Below are positions 21,125 through 31,118 of a DNA stretch of 64,000 bases, piece by piece (positions within the stretch are counted from its first letter, which is position 1; each line of letters begins with the position of its first letter). This DNA is from Tetramitus jugosus. Taxonomy: Eukaryota; Heterolobosea; Eutetramitea; Acrasida; Vahlkampfiidae. The notes under the pieces were generated by a model. That model worked only from the letters and a program-made list of their open reading frames with translations. It had not been told where the DNA came from and searched no databases. The position numbers and the translations under genes are program-made. The stretch is taken from NCBI GenBank assembly GCA_937625935.1, contig OW569366.1:372001-436000 (forward strand), written 5' to 3'.

Positions 21125-21644
21125 GTTAGATGATTGATTGTTAGTTTTGTTTGTTTGTTGTTTGAGTTCAGTGGAAAGCAACAACTTCTCATCCTTTTAT
21201 CTGTGCACCTCTGGGTTATATTAGACTCTGGGTTAATTGGCAGTTGATATTTTTCATTTCATCAGGTTGAATTCTTTGATTTTGTGAACAACAGCTGTGG
21301 CAGAAATCTGGTCCACAAGATAGATCTTGCGGCCCAAACCAGAATTGCCCCAAGAGGAAGAAACGATCCCAAGAAGCTCGAAAAAAATGAACAAAAAAGA
21401 ACTGTCGTCTGACAAATTGCAGGAGCATTCAGATCGGGCTGAGGGAGTATTTTCAAACTGATTCCTGACATCCTATCAACTAATTGTGGATGTCATGATC
21501 TACTATTATTTTTGCTCATCCCAGTTGAACTGGACCTTTCATGTTCAAGTTATCTATCGATTGATTGAAAGTGTGAGAATACCAGTTACATGTTGTCATC
21601 CACCTCCTTCATTTTTTCATTCTTTTCATGAGTTAGAACTTTCA
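21125..21644. other. Spacer, no gene seen
   Basis: About 520 bp between the 5' end of the Cys-rich protein gene and the 3' end of the CCT7-like gene. Short frames show no motif. The part next to 21125 contains the 5' leader (TTTGTTTGTTGTTT on the plus strand) of the Cys-rich gene. Confidence 0.4.
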
Positions 21645-23342
21645 TCACCGACCCTGAGCTAAGTTTTCTGCATTTGGCATTTTCACAACATGGTCAATGG
21701 AAAGAATCATGCAAGCTGCTTCCGTGGCCACCTTGATCGCATGTTTCTTAACAACACTGGGCTCATACAATTGTAGTGTTTCCATACTGTCCACTCGTCC
21801 AGTGTCAATATTAATTCCAAATCGATCAATGTTATCCGTGTGTTTCCGTTGATGGTGTATGTGATTCAGGTCAGATATGATATCTGCACTATCAACATTG
21901 CAGTTTCTAGCTAAAGTTACAACAAGATCCTCTAGTGCATCTCCAAAAGATCTCATGCACTCTGCTATTTGACTCTGATGATACAGAATACTTGCTTGTA
22001 CAAAGTCATTTGCAGTTTGTGTCGTAACCTCTTTCTCTAGCTCACTACAATGGTCAATAAGGCGAGTTTTTAGTGCCATTTCAGTCGCACCTCCACCATA
22101 GAGATACGCTGGATATTTCAGCGCGTTGCAGAGACAACAGATTGCATCATGAAGACTTCGATGGGCCTCTTGAATAATTTCCTCGGAAGATGCTCTCAAA
22201 ATAAGTGTGAAGTGCTTCTTTTGAGGAGTGCCAGAGAGAACACAATACTGCTCATCGCCTATTGTCATCTCTTCAAACTGAGCGCAACTGCCATAGACTT
22301 GCTTTGCAGTTGAGTCAGATTCCTTTGGTAGGTCCTCAAGTGTGGATAGTATTGTTGCATTAACACTATTGGCTATCATTGTCATCGTGTGATAATCAAT
22401 ACGGCTAATGTTTGTAATATTCCTCTGAACAAAGTACTGAGTGGCCAAATCACCAATTCCTCGAGAATCTAGAATTAAATTGCATCCCGTATCGCAAATT
22501 TGATCCAATTTTCGTTGCACAATTTGCCACTCTGTATTGACAAATTTGTCATAATTTGTCACTTGATCAATCACGACATGAGCGTACTCCTTTTGATGTT
22601 TGAGTTCAATCTCTTGGTCCAATAACAGTATCTTAGGACTAGAGATTCGTTTTCGTTGTTGTTCATATCCAGCATACGTGAACGTCCTCTCGAACACGAG
22701 GCCATCCACCATGTAAGAATCAGTCAATGATCCACCAGGCACGCTCAATATTGAGATGCTATCCATATCAAACGACTGCCCGCTCTGTAATATCGCATCC
22801 ATTGCACTTATAATCAGTTGAGAAAAGAATTCCTTGTCATACGTAAGAACTTTGCTGTTCAACGGAACTTGAATCACTCGTTTTAAAACGGAGCTATTGG
22901 CGTTCATGGAGTCCACTTCGAATGACCTCTCCAACTTATTCATCTCTTGCAAGACAAAATCACATGCCATTTTATAGCCTCGAATGATAATGTGCGTGTG
23001 GAAGCCTCGATTGACCAACTCGCAAGCTCTTTCACACAAGTGAGCTGTAAAGAGAACAACACCAGTCGTTCCATCACCAATCTCCACATCTTGACTCACA
23101 CTTAAATTCACCAGTAACTGTGCAATAGGCTGCTCTGGTTTCAATAGCTTCAACACCGTAGCTCCATCATTGCTAATGGTAATTTCTCCGCTCTCTGAAT
23201 CGTAGATCAATTTATCGCGCCCTCTTGGACCATAGGTGGATCGAATCTGATCAGCCAACGAAACTGCAACTTTCAAATTGTGTAACACTGCTTGCGTTCC
23301 ACTGATTGATCCAACAGGCAACACGGTATCATAGTTTGACAT
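21645..23342 (-). CDS. CCT7: Chaperonin TCP-1 subunit, CCT-eta-like
   Basis: The frame opens at 23426, but the Met at 23342 (MSNYDTVLPVG) fits the family start, giving 565 residues. ATPase motifs are intact: TYGPRGRDKLI, ISNDGATVLKLL and VEIGDGTTGVVL (near residue 93), plus YGGGATEM. The apical part best matches CCT7 (SPKILLLDQEIELK, then IGDLATQYFVQRNI). Divergence is greater than expected for a housekeeping CCT subunit, including a His-rich insertion near 22855-21850 and the C-terminal ATEAACMILSIDHVVK. It could be the true CCT7 or a fast-evolving paralogue. CCT folds actin and tubulin in an eight-subunit ring. Divergent from the next gene across 110 bp. Confidence 0.8.
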   Translation of the reverse strand: MSNYDTVLPVGSISGTQAVLHNLKVAVSLADQIRSTYGPRGRDKLIYDSESGEITISNDGATVLKLLKPEQPIAQLLVNLSVSQDVEIGDGTTGVVLFTAHLCERACELVNRGFHTHIIIRGYKMACDFVLQEMNKLERSFEVDSMNANSSVLKRVIQVPLNSKVLTYDKEFFSQLIISAMDAILQSGQSFDMDSISILSVPGGSLTDSYMVDGLVFERTFTYAGYEQQRKRISSPKILLLDQEIELKHQKEYAHVVIDQVTNYDKFVNTEWQIVQRKLDQICDTGCNLILDSRGIGDLATQYFVQRNITNISRIDYHTMTMIANSVNATILSTLEDLPKESDSTAKQVYGSCAQFEEMTIGDEQYCVLSGTPQKKHFTLILRASSEEIIQEAHRSLHDAICCLCNALKYPAYLYGGGATEMALKTRLIDHCSELEKEVTTQTANDFVQASILYHQSQIAECMRSFGDALEDLVVTLARNCNVDSADIISDLNHIHHQRKHTDNIDRFGINIDTGRVDSMETLQLYEPSVVKKHAIKVATEAACMILSIDHVVKMPNAENLAQGR

Positions 23343-23452
23343 TTTCTCTTCAAAGCTTTTCTCTCGAATGCAGGTTCGGTGAAATTTTTCATTGTTCCGC
23401 TTCTCCTCCAAAAAACGCTCGAACAAGAAATTTTCATAACGATCAAAATGAT

Positions 23453-26344
23453 ATGATGCAAAACAACCAACGGTCTCCCAGTGCTTGGGGCAACCAACAA
23501 CAACAACAACATGCCGAGCAAAATCAACAAAAGAAACATATGCTCAAGCAATTGCTAACCACCTGCCCATCCATTATTCCCCCTTCTTCCTTTCCTATTT
23601 TTTTGCCGCCAACCGCGAAATTTGAATTTCCCCGCTCTTCTACAGTTCCACTCTTGCCTCCGACAAGATTATCACCATCGTCATCCATACGTCCAGTGCA
23701 CACATATCAACAACCTGTACAGATTGTTGCCTCTCAACCACATCCACCACCATCACTCATTCATCAACATCATCTCCACCATTCATCACAACATCAACCA
23801 TCAAATGCTCTTCCACCATCACAACATCAACAATTTTCATCCACCACACCAGCTTACTATCCACAGCATACACATCAAACAGTAACGCCATTGCCTACCT
23901 ATGCCATCAACCATGCATCTCAACAACCCATTCAACAACAACAAGCTTTGCCACAACACTACACTTACTCTTATTTTTCATCACCTTCTTCCATTGGTCA
24001 ACAACAACAACACGTGAACAATCAGAACAACGTGCAGGCATTGAAACAGTACATTGACCAATTGTTGATGGAGAGGGAAGAGTATCAACGAGAGAAGCAA
24101 AAATTGTTAGCTGATAAAGCAGACAAGTTACAGCGCATTGATGCACTTGCAAAACAAGTTTATTCATTGAGGAAGCAAATTTCAAATGAAATTTGGCAAA
24201 AACAACTTCAATCACCAAACAATAATATCAATATCAATAACAATATCAATAGTAATATGAATCAGAATATTCATGATAATACTCATTCAAACAATAGAAT
24301 AGATAATGGTGATAAAGGGGAAGTCAATGATGGTGATAATGAAGAAGAAGTGATTGAGATTGAAAGTGATTGTGAAGTGAGTGATCAACATGATGAAGGA
24401 AAACATCAAAAACAGCGCAATCAAAGACATGTTCATGGGAAAACACATTACAAAGATCATGTAGAAACAACTCATCATCGCAATCATCGTTCCTCCACAC
24501 ATTCAAACTCCAAAGAAAGGTCATATTCTCGCAGCAGTTCTTCTTCACGCGAATTTGATGATGATCGAACGATGATTTCGACTGGTAGGAGACGAGAATT
24601 GGATACTACACGATTAGTGAATGATTTGATGCGTCAAAATGATGATCCATTTCTCATGATGAAGAAGACAATGCTAGAGTTGGATTCCATACCTGCATTG
24701 TCGTCTCTGTCGTCATTATCGTCGTCTCGCGATGCCTCATCATCAAAGGACAGGGAGACGAAAAAACCAAAATCCAAGAATTATCGTCGGAATCGTCATC
24801 TTTCTTCGGGTGATAGTAGTGATGAGAATGACGATGAGGACGATGATGATTATGTCGATGGCGCGGATCACGATGATGACAACGATTCCATCATACGAAG
24901 TTTGAATATTGGACGACACACTCGTATGCGTCATCGAACATTGATTCATCAATCACTGACGAAGCCAAACCAACGAACGCGCAAAGTTACTCTGACCTCT
25001 CGTTCCTCTGATCGAAAAAAGGCAGCATTGAAACTGCGAACGAATTTTGCAATTAGTTATCGTTTTAGCAAAAAACGAAACAAAAGAATTGGAAGACGAC
25101 CTACCTCGATCAAAAACTATTTATTGGGTCCCTCCAATTTGGTCAATCGTCATCAAAAGCGTGCAGTCAGTCGAATATTTCTTGTTCGTAACATGATTGG
25201 ACGGTGGAATAATTCCACAACAACAACAACAGAAGATCATCACAAGGAAGTGAAACACCACAGAGTGAAAAATGTGTTTCGATTTGCAACTCCAGTAAAA
25301 CATTCAGGGGCCGATCAAAAGATTGATGACACCTCTGATGATGCAGGACTCCCTGTTTCTTCTGTGTCTGACAGTGATAAGGAAGGTGATCATGTTAATG
25401 TCACGTTGCGACACCAAGAACAAGAACACTCTGTGTCTACCCCCAGCCATCCGAGTAACAAATCAAATCCTATTGCACAACATCAGGAAAGTCTTGACAC
25501 TTTACCCCCAGCGAGCCAGAATATAACGAGACGCAAAATCTCATTAACATCTTCATCTGCTCCTGATGAAGCTGTTACGAAGGCCAAACCACCTAGAATT
25601 CAATTGGGTAATCCCAATCGCCGTGTTCAGCCCAGAAATATTCGTTCGACCACTGGTCACTCCTCGCCCAACCAAACAACGAGCAAATCTGGTACTACCA
25701 AACGAAGTCATTCACAACTTAGTTCGTCATCGTCCTCTCCACCTTCATCATCAGCACTTCCATTTTTTGCTGAAGATAGAACATCACGAAAGGTGGCTCG
25801 ACGAATGAGCGACACTTTAATCTCATCCATGGAAAAGGCGATACCTTCTAGAGCATCACCACGCTCATCTCCAAGCAACGCACAGCCACCACTGCTTGTC
25901 GACAGCAAACACAATATCAAGATTATGAACCGAGTAGAAAGTGCAGAGAGTCCATCACCTACGATGAGTCAAATGCTGGGTGTTGATTTTGGAGCTCTAC
26001 CACAACCATCCACGAGCAGCATAGGGTCAAATAATGCTCGAGCAAAAATCCCGGCCAAGAAGGACCGGTTTGCTCATTTGTTTGATGACAGTGATGGTGA
26101 AGGAGAGAGTGATGAGCTGAATTCAAGTTCTCGCAGTGCTAATAAGAAAGATGACAGTCGTACCACAACAGATTCATTGTGGCAATTCCAGCAGCCTTCT
26201 GTTTCTAGTCCTGCTTCCTCGATTCCTCTCTATTCCTCTTTGTCATCCTCTGATACCGTGATGAACCGTTCTCAGGTGCGCACTGACGCCCAATCCAGCC
26301 AGAAATCCATCTATGACATGGCGGATGAGATATTTGGATGTTGA
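23453..26344 (+). CDS. Large disordered Q/N/S-rich, probably nuclear protein
   Basis: The open frame starts at 23306, but that would overlap the CCT7-like N-terminus; the double Met at 23453 is the sensible start and gives 963 residues. Residues 1 to about 190 are Q/H/P-rich. About 197-245 is a coiled coil (LLMEREEYQREKQ and following). Then come N- and D/E-rich stretches, an SR-like segment (SYSRSSSSSRE), an acidic run, a very basic segment near 500-560 (RRNRH, RTRKVTLTSRSSDRKK) and a long S/P/T tail ending YDMADEIFGC. The short conserved-looking tail and KKDRFAHLFDDSDGEGE could be binding motifs. I recognise no family. Confidence 0.7.
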   Translation: MMQNNQRSPSAWGNQQQQQHAEQNQQKKHMLKQLLTTCPSIIPPSSFPIFLPPTAKFEFPRSSTVPLLPPTRLSPSSSIRPVHTYQQPVQIVASQPHPPPSLIHQHHLHHSSQHQPSNALPPSQHQQFSSTTPAYYPQHTHQTVTPLPTYAINHASQQPIQQQQALPQHYTYSYFSSPSSIGQQQQHVNNQNNVQALKQYIDQLLMEREEYQREKQKLLADKADKLQRIDALAKQVYSLRKQISNEIWQKQLQSPNNNININNNINSNMNQNIHDNTHSNNRIDNGDKGEVNDGDNEEEVIEIESDCEVSDQHDEGKHQKQRNQRHVHGKTHYKDHVETTHHRNHRSSTHSNSKERSYSRSSSSSREFDDDRTMISTGRRRELDTTRLVNDLMRQNDDPFLMMKKTMLELDSIPALSSLSSLSSSRDASSSKDRETKKPKSKNYRRNRHLSSGDSSDENDDEDDDDYVDGADHDDDNDSIIRSLNIGRHTRMRHRTLIHQSLTKPNQRTRKVTLTSRSSDRKKAALKLRTNFAISYRFSKKRNKRIGRRPTSIKNYLLGPSNLVNRHQKRAVSRIFLVRNMIGRWNNSTTTTTEDHHKEVKHHRVKNVFRFATPVKHSGADQKIDDTSDDAGLPVSSVSDSDKEGDHVNVTLRHQEQEHSVSTPSHPSNKSNPIAQHQESLDTLPPASQNITRRKISLTSSSAPDEAVTKAKPPRIQLGNPNRRVQPRNIRSTTGHSSPNQTTSKSGTTKRSHSQLSSSSSSPPSSSALPFFAEDRTSRKVARRMSDTLISSMEKAIPSRASPRSSPSNAQPPLLVDSKHNIKIMNRVESAESPSPTMSQMLGVDFGALPQPSTSSIGSNNARAKIPAKKDRFAHLFDDSDGEGESDELNSSSRSANKKDDSRTTTDSLWQFQQPSVSSPASSIPLYSSLSSSDTVMNRSQVRTDAQSSQKSIYDMADEIFGC

Positions 26345-26470
26345 GCAGATTAGAGTTGTAAATGTACGATTTAAAACAGCAGCTATTGCCCCGTGTTCTC
26401 ACTATTAAATCATCTGTTGCAAATCAGAGAATGTTTGTTCTTTATGTCACAGTCAGACAAAATGGTGATC

Positions 26471-26552
26471 GCACTCTGTAGGATTTGAACCTACGCACGG
26501 TTTCCCGTACCTGATTTCTAGTCAGGCTCCTTGACCGCTCGGACAAGAGTGC
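26471..26552 (-). tRNA. tRNA-Ser (anticodon AGA)
   Basis: On the minus strand an 82-nt cloverleaf: acceptor GCACTCT pairs with AGAGTGC, a D arm follows, then anticodon stem CTGAC...with loop carrying AGA, a long type II variable arm (GTACGGG/CCGTGC) and T loop TTCAAAT. The long variable arm and anticodon identify Ser. No intron. A four-T pol III stop follows (AAAA at 26459-26462 on the plus strand). Confidence 0.95.
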
Positions 26553-26812
26553 TTACATTGAGGGAGCAATTTTTCAATTTTGGCGCCAAACTCACACGTT
26601 TTGAGTTCTCCTTGTTGTTGTTTGTTTTGGTTGTTTGTTGCTTGGACAAACCTGTCGCAGGTCAACTTTCAGTTGATCAAGGGTGCCAAAATTCTGTTTT
26701 TAGTTCGCTGCGAACTTCGGAGATCTGAAAATATCAAGCGAACAGAAAATTGGTTGTTGATGTCTGCTGGTTCAGAGTTCATAAGCAACAAACCTGAAAC
26801 GAAACAAAACAT

Positions 26813-28015
26813 ATGAACAAAATTAACAAACAACAGATTCTCACATGGTTGACACGATATCCATATCTGTCTCGTCAAGCCAAGGTCAACTTGCACCAGT
26901 ATCACTACGTCTCAAGTGATGCCTCCTTTATGAGTCAAGTACTGAATCCATTTTGGGAAAAGTGTGCTCAATTGTTGCCCAAGAACATGGCACCCAACAT
27001 GGTTACCTTTCTCGGTTTCATTGGTGTCATTCTATCCTTTGTGATCACAATCATATTGAATCCAAAGTTGGATCGTCCAGTGAGCAGCTGGGTGTACGTC
27101 CTGAGCGCATTTTGCATGTTCTTTTATCAGACAATGGATGCCATCGATGGTAAACATGCGAGAAACATTAAGGCTGGATCCGTTTTGGGTGAGCTTTTTG
27201 ATCACGGTGTCGATGCTGTGGTCACACTGTTGATGGCTATCGTAGCGTGTGGAACGTTCCAATCTGGTGCGACCTACAGCACTGTCATTGTTATTTTTAT
27301 GCTGTATTTTGCTTCCTTTATGATTATATGGGAAGATTATTTGACTGATACTCTGAGATTTGGAAAGTACAATGGACCAACAGAGGGCATTTTGTTTGTT
27401 GTGGGTATTTTGTTGTTGACAGCGCTTGCTGGACCAGGTATTTGGACCTTTTCTGTCATGTACAGTGTTCGAATCAACACCTTGTTTGTCGTTCTGTTTT
27501 GTGTGGGTAGTATCTCTGCGATCGTAGAAGCAGTGAAGATGGTGAAAACAGTGTCTCAAAAGGTGCCTCCAGTCGAGAGATTCAAGGCCATTAATGGCTT
27601 AGTGGGAGCTAGACAATCGGTGCTTCCTTTTGTGGTACAACTCGTGTTTTTCACAATCTATGCATGGTTCGCATCGAACATTGTTTACAATCATCCAATC
27701 AGTTTGGCCATGAGCTATGGATTGTCCAGTGCTTACATTCAAACACGATTAGTGTTCGCCAGAGCTACCAAGGAAAGAACACCAGAATGGTACGTGATTC
27801 AACTACCTCTACCACTGTTGGTATTGAGTGCCATCTATTTCCAGTACGGATCACTGTTCCTACACTATTCCTACCTGTTGTATATCATCGCAGTGTATGC
27901 TCACTTTGTTTACAATGGAATTGTGGAGTTGACCAAGGTTTTGGGTATTGAAGCCTTCTCAATTGTCAAACATCCACCTGTTCCTGAAGGATTCGGAGAG
28001 ATCAAATGGACTTAA
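26813..28015 (+). CDS. CDP-alcohol phosphotransferase (ethanolamine/choline phosphotransferase)
   Basis: A 400-residue membrane protein with about eight to ten hydrophobic segments. The CDP-alcohol phosphatidyltransferase signature DG-x2-AR-x8-G-x3-D-x3-D is complete: DGKHARNIKAGSVLGELFD then HGVDA at about 110-135. The N-terminal YHYVSSDASFMSQVLNPFW and NMAPNMVTFLGF segments match the eukaryotic EPT1/CPT1/CEPT1 group. The enzyme moves phosphoethanolamine or phosphocholine from its CDP form to diacylglycerol in the ER, the last Kennedy pathway step. Which headgroup it prefers cannot be read. Confidence 0.92.
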   Translation: MNKINKQQILTWLTRYPYLSRQAKVNLHQYHYVSSDASFMSQVLNPFWEKCAQLLPKNMAPNMVTFLGFIGVILSFVITIILNPKLDRPVSSWVYVLSAFCMFFYQTMDAIDGKHARNIKAGSVLGELFDHGVDAVVTLLMAIVACGTFQSGATYSTVIVIFMLYFASFMIIWEDYLTDTLRFGKYNGPTEGILFVVGILLLTALAGPGIWTFSVMYSVRINTLFVVLFCVGSISAIVEAVKMVKTVSQKVPPVERFKAINGLVGARQSVLPFVVQLVFFTIYAWFASNIVYNHPISLAMSYGLSSAYIQTRLVFARATKERTPEWYVIQLPLPLLVLSAIYFQYGSLFLHYSYLLYIIAVYAHFVYNGIVELTKVLGIEAFSIVKHPPVPEGFGEIKWT

Positions 28016-28224
28016 TTAAAACTGCTCCTCTATCTGTACAAATGGATGACACAACACACTTTTTCCTCTTTTTAAGTTTCCTTTCAAAGATTCATTGGAA
28101 ATATTTTTTGGCGGAAAACCACGTGTCCTGAATTCTCTTTGATTCCGACATACCTTGTTGTGCCCGACACGAAGACGAAAAAACAATCAACAACAACAAT
28201 CAAAACACACACTATATTTTCATC

Positions 28225-29334
28225 ATGTCAACAACCAAAAACAATCGCTCCTCTCTGTTGCTATTGTTGTTGACCATCACACTTGTTCTCTCAACAGCAA
28301 CAATTGTATACTGCTCCACTGACTACTATAGCATACTAGGTATCGCAAGAAATGCATCACCTGATCAGTTACGAAAAGCTTACAATAAGATGACAATGAA
28401 GTATCATCCTGATCGTAACAGAGGCAACAAGGAAGCAGCAGCCAAGTACACTGAAGTCAATAAGGCATATGAAGTGTTAAAGGACGAGAAACAGAGAGCC
28501 ATTTATGATCGACACGGTGAAGAAGGATTGAAGCGTGGTGCTGGTGGTGGCGGCGGAGGCGGAGGTTTTGGTGATATTTTCTCCGATATTTTTGGCGGCG
28601 GTGGCGGAGGCGGAGGATTTCACTTCAATTTTGGCGGGGAAGAGGCTTTTGGCGGGAACGACGGTTCCTCTACGGAAGAAGAATTTAGAGGTGAGGATTT
28701 GAAGCTTCCTCTCGAAGTAAGCTTGGCTGATCTCTATTCTGGAAAAATGCTTAGCTTTCATCGTGTGAGAACAGCTCACGAGGATGAGTCAACACCTCCC
28801 AAGCCATGTCAATGCAGAAACCGTGTGATACGGATGGAGTACGTCAATGGTGTCATGAGACGTGTGGTTGACAACAATTGTCCAGAGTGCCAAAATCGGT
28901 TCGACGTGACTCAAAAAACATCTGATTTGACCATTGTGATCGATCGGGGAATGAAGGACGGAGAATCGCTTACTTTTTACGGTGAGGGAGATGCGACAAC
29001 GTCGGCCAGAGCAGGAAACTTGGTGTTTGTGATTCGTGCGTTGCCTCATGCGGTCTTTACTAGAAATGACAATGATTTGAAGATGAAGATGGACATTTCT
29101 CTCAAGGAGGCACTTGTTGGTTTCACGAGAGTTGTCAAGAAGCTAGATGGCACTGATTTGGAAGTCAAGATTGACACGATTATTCGCCAGGGAGAGATCA
29201 AGAGGATTGCTGGTGAGGGAATGCCATTGAGAACAGATCCATCCAAGAAGGGTGATCTCTACATTGAGTTCAACCTCTTGTTCCCAACATCTCTGACAAA
29301 CGACCAAAAGGCACAACTCTCACAGATTTTGTAA
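28225..29334 (+). CDS. DNAJB11: ER-lumen J protein, ERdj3/DNAJB11-type
   Basis: A 369-residue protein with signal peptide 1 to about 30 (LLLLLLTITLVLSTATIVYC). The J domain at about 32-95 has intact HPD (YHPDRN). A Gly-rich linker holds GGGFGDIFSDIFGG. The C-terminal beta domains carry the reduced two-pair Cys insert characteristic of DNAJB11 (CQC near 195 and CPEC near 218) instead of four CxxCxGxG zinc motifs. GEGDA and KKGDLYIEF segments also match. It delivers substrates to the ER Hsp70 BiP. No KDEL-type tail is visible, as in animal ERdj3. Confidence 0.93.
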   Translation: MSTTKNNRSSLLLLLLTITLVLSTATIVYCSTDYYSILGIARNASPDQLRKAYNKMTMKYHPDRNRGNKEAAAKYTEVNKAYEVLKDEKQRAIYDRHGEEGLKRGAGGGGGGGGFGDIFSDIFGGGGGGGGFHFNFGGEEAFGGNDGSSTEEEFRGEDLKLPLEVSLADLYSGKMLSFHRVRTAHEDESTPPKPCQCRNRVIRMEYVNGVMRRVVDNNCPECQNRFDVTQKTSDLTIVIDRGMKDGESLTFYGEGDATTSARAGNLVFVIRALPHAVFTRNDNDLKMKMDISLKEALVGFTRVVKKLDGTDLEVKIDTIIRQGEIKRIAGEGMPLRTDPSKKGDLYIEFNLLFPTSLTNDQKAQLSQIL

Positions 29335-29370
29335 CTTTATATAAAAAATTTCCTTTACTACAACATAAAA

Positions 29371-30041
29371 TACAATTGGACTCGAATCCAGCCACGAAAG
29401 CAGCTGCATTTGCCACATCCTCCACTGTTGCAAAATCGCCATTGACAGTGTCCTTGAGCATAATCTTTTGAACCACTTCTTCCTGAGTCAACACAAAACC
29501 AGGACAAATGACATTAGCACTCACATTGTGCTTTGCAGCTTCCTTGGCAACCGTTCTGCGCAATCCCAAGACACCATGCTTTGCACTGACATAAGGTGCC
29601 TTCAATGGAGAGGCAGTCTAACTATCTACGACGCTTGAAATGTGCTGCACACCAGCATTGGTGCAATCAAGCATCTTCCATACTTTTCAATGATACACTC
29701 CATGCCATAATTGACCTGTTTCGGGTCAGTCACATCCATTGGCACAGCGAGATGACCTCTACCCCCAATTTATCGAGTGTGAGACTGGCAGTCGCGAGCC
29801 TTAAATCGCTGCCAATTTCTTGCAAATGCCTGACCTCTCCGATGCCTGATCCTCCACCGGTCACTAAACAAACCTTGCCCTTGGGGTTACCAATCGAAGG
29901 ACTAATTGGTGCTTCTACTGTTTCTGTTGTTTGATTTTGTCTCATTTGTTGTTGTTGGTTGGTCATGTTGGTAAACAAGGGATTCTTCTGATGAGAAATT
30001 GCGCTTCTTATGTATAAGTTACACCAACATCTGCTGGTCAT
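29371..30041 (-). pseudogene. Decayed duplicate of the D-3-hydroxybutyrate dehydrogenase gene
   Basis: Near-identical in blocks to the intact gene at 36413-37342, including the leader (SHQKNPLFTNMTNQQ versus SHQKNHLFANMTNQQ), the nucleotide-binding start (VTGGGSGIGE) and the active-site block (APYVSAKHGVLGL). Several clean deletions break it: inside the Rossmann fold, about 180 nt in the middle, the PLVEKQIP loop and the C-terminal ALTGQSF segment, with frame changes between blocks. Flanking 3' sequence is also shared, so it arose by DNA duplication rather than from mRNA. It cannot make a working enzyme. Confidence 0.92.
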
Positions 30042-30540
30042 TCTGTGAATATCAAAAAGAAAGAGCTACGCATAAAAACGAACATCTCCTGGAAAAAAAA
30101 CGTGCATGAATTATTAGTTTTATAGACCCACGTTTCACTTACTTCGTCGAGAGACATCATGTCGATATCATCAACCATTAACCAAAACATGCTGTACTTA
30201 TCTATTCATTGACTCAAGGTAACTAGTGTGTCTAGATTGAAGATTTCTAAGCAATTCTCTACTTACATGCTTTTGATCTATGGACTTGTATGTTTTTGCA
30301 ACAATGCAACAACCCTTTACTTTTCTTCCCTCTACCATTGACGTTGTTGGCGGAACATCTCAGAGAATATATTGAATGATGTTTCACTTAATCTTTGAGG
30401 GAACACTTATGTTGTTTATTACCAAAAAGGTTGTCAATGGGGTTTGTTTTGCTGCCGCTGATTGTTGTTGCATGATAAAATTCATCTCACTCCCCTACAC
30501 ATTTGAATATCATAACTCACCGATCCAAAAAACATTGTAT
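30042..30540. other. Spacer, no gene seen
   Basis: About 500 bp of AT-rich sequence between the pseudogene and the first repeat-family fragment; no motif on either strand. Confidence 0.4.
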
Positions 30541-30554
30541 TCGCGAACGCAAGG

Positions 30555-30890
30555 TTGGCCAGTGTCAAGTCAGGTGCTCTCTGACTAGGACTACGGGACA
30601 ATCTGATCTCACTTTCAAGAAAATATGTGGAGCAGAACAACGAAGAACAAACACAACCTGGCCGGAATCTTGTTGGCAGTTGTGTCAGCAACGGGGACAT
30701 GTGCTGATCTCTGTAACTCGCTTTCTGGGTTACTGAGATCCAACTCAACAGGATCTTTATCGGTGGTTGTGCTTCTTGCACGACTCACCATGATTACTCG
30801 GACAGCAATCTACTTCTTGGCTGGAACACCTCGGAGGAACTCAATACTAGCTCGAGGATTGCTCTTTTTCCATACAACCATGTGTGCTTG
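30555..30890 (-). repeat. Repeat-family fragment A, rearranged
   Basis: 30640-30885 is a diverged copy of 31844-32085 (C-terminal coding part of the intact copy), in the same orientation; shared words include TTACTGAGATCCAACTCAAC and GTGCTTCTTGCACG. 30555-30598 matches the adjacent part (31791-31847) but in the opposite orientation, so the copy contains an inversion. Frames are broken by deletions. Confidence 0.85.
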
Positions 30891-31118
30891 AACAGTCAGC
30901 ACACGCTTGCTCATTTATTGACTTGTTTTGTGAGTGACGTCCCGTAGGGCGTCATTCATTCTTCTCTTGTTTTCTCCGACGCTGCACCTACAGGTTGAAA
31001 GAATCACTCTGGTGAGCGTTTTTGTTGATTCCCTTCATCAAAGGGGGTAGCCTTGTAGTCACGTCGATGGACGCAGAGTCATCTGTTGTTGTTTTCTTGT
31101 TTTGGGCCTTGTTGCTCA

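Noticed and set aside
30938-30957. Hairpin-like TGACGTCCCGTAGGGCGTCA
   Set aside because: Short and isolated; no adjacent gene end or RNA structure supports a role.
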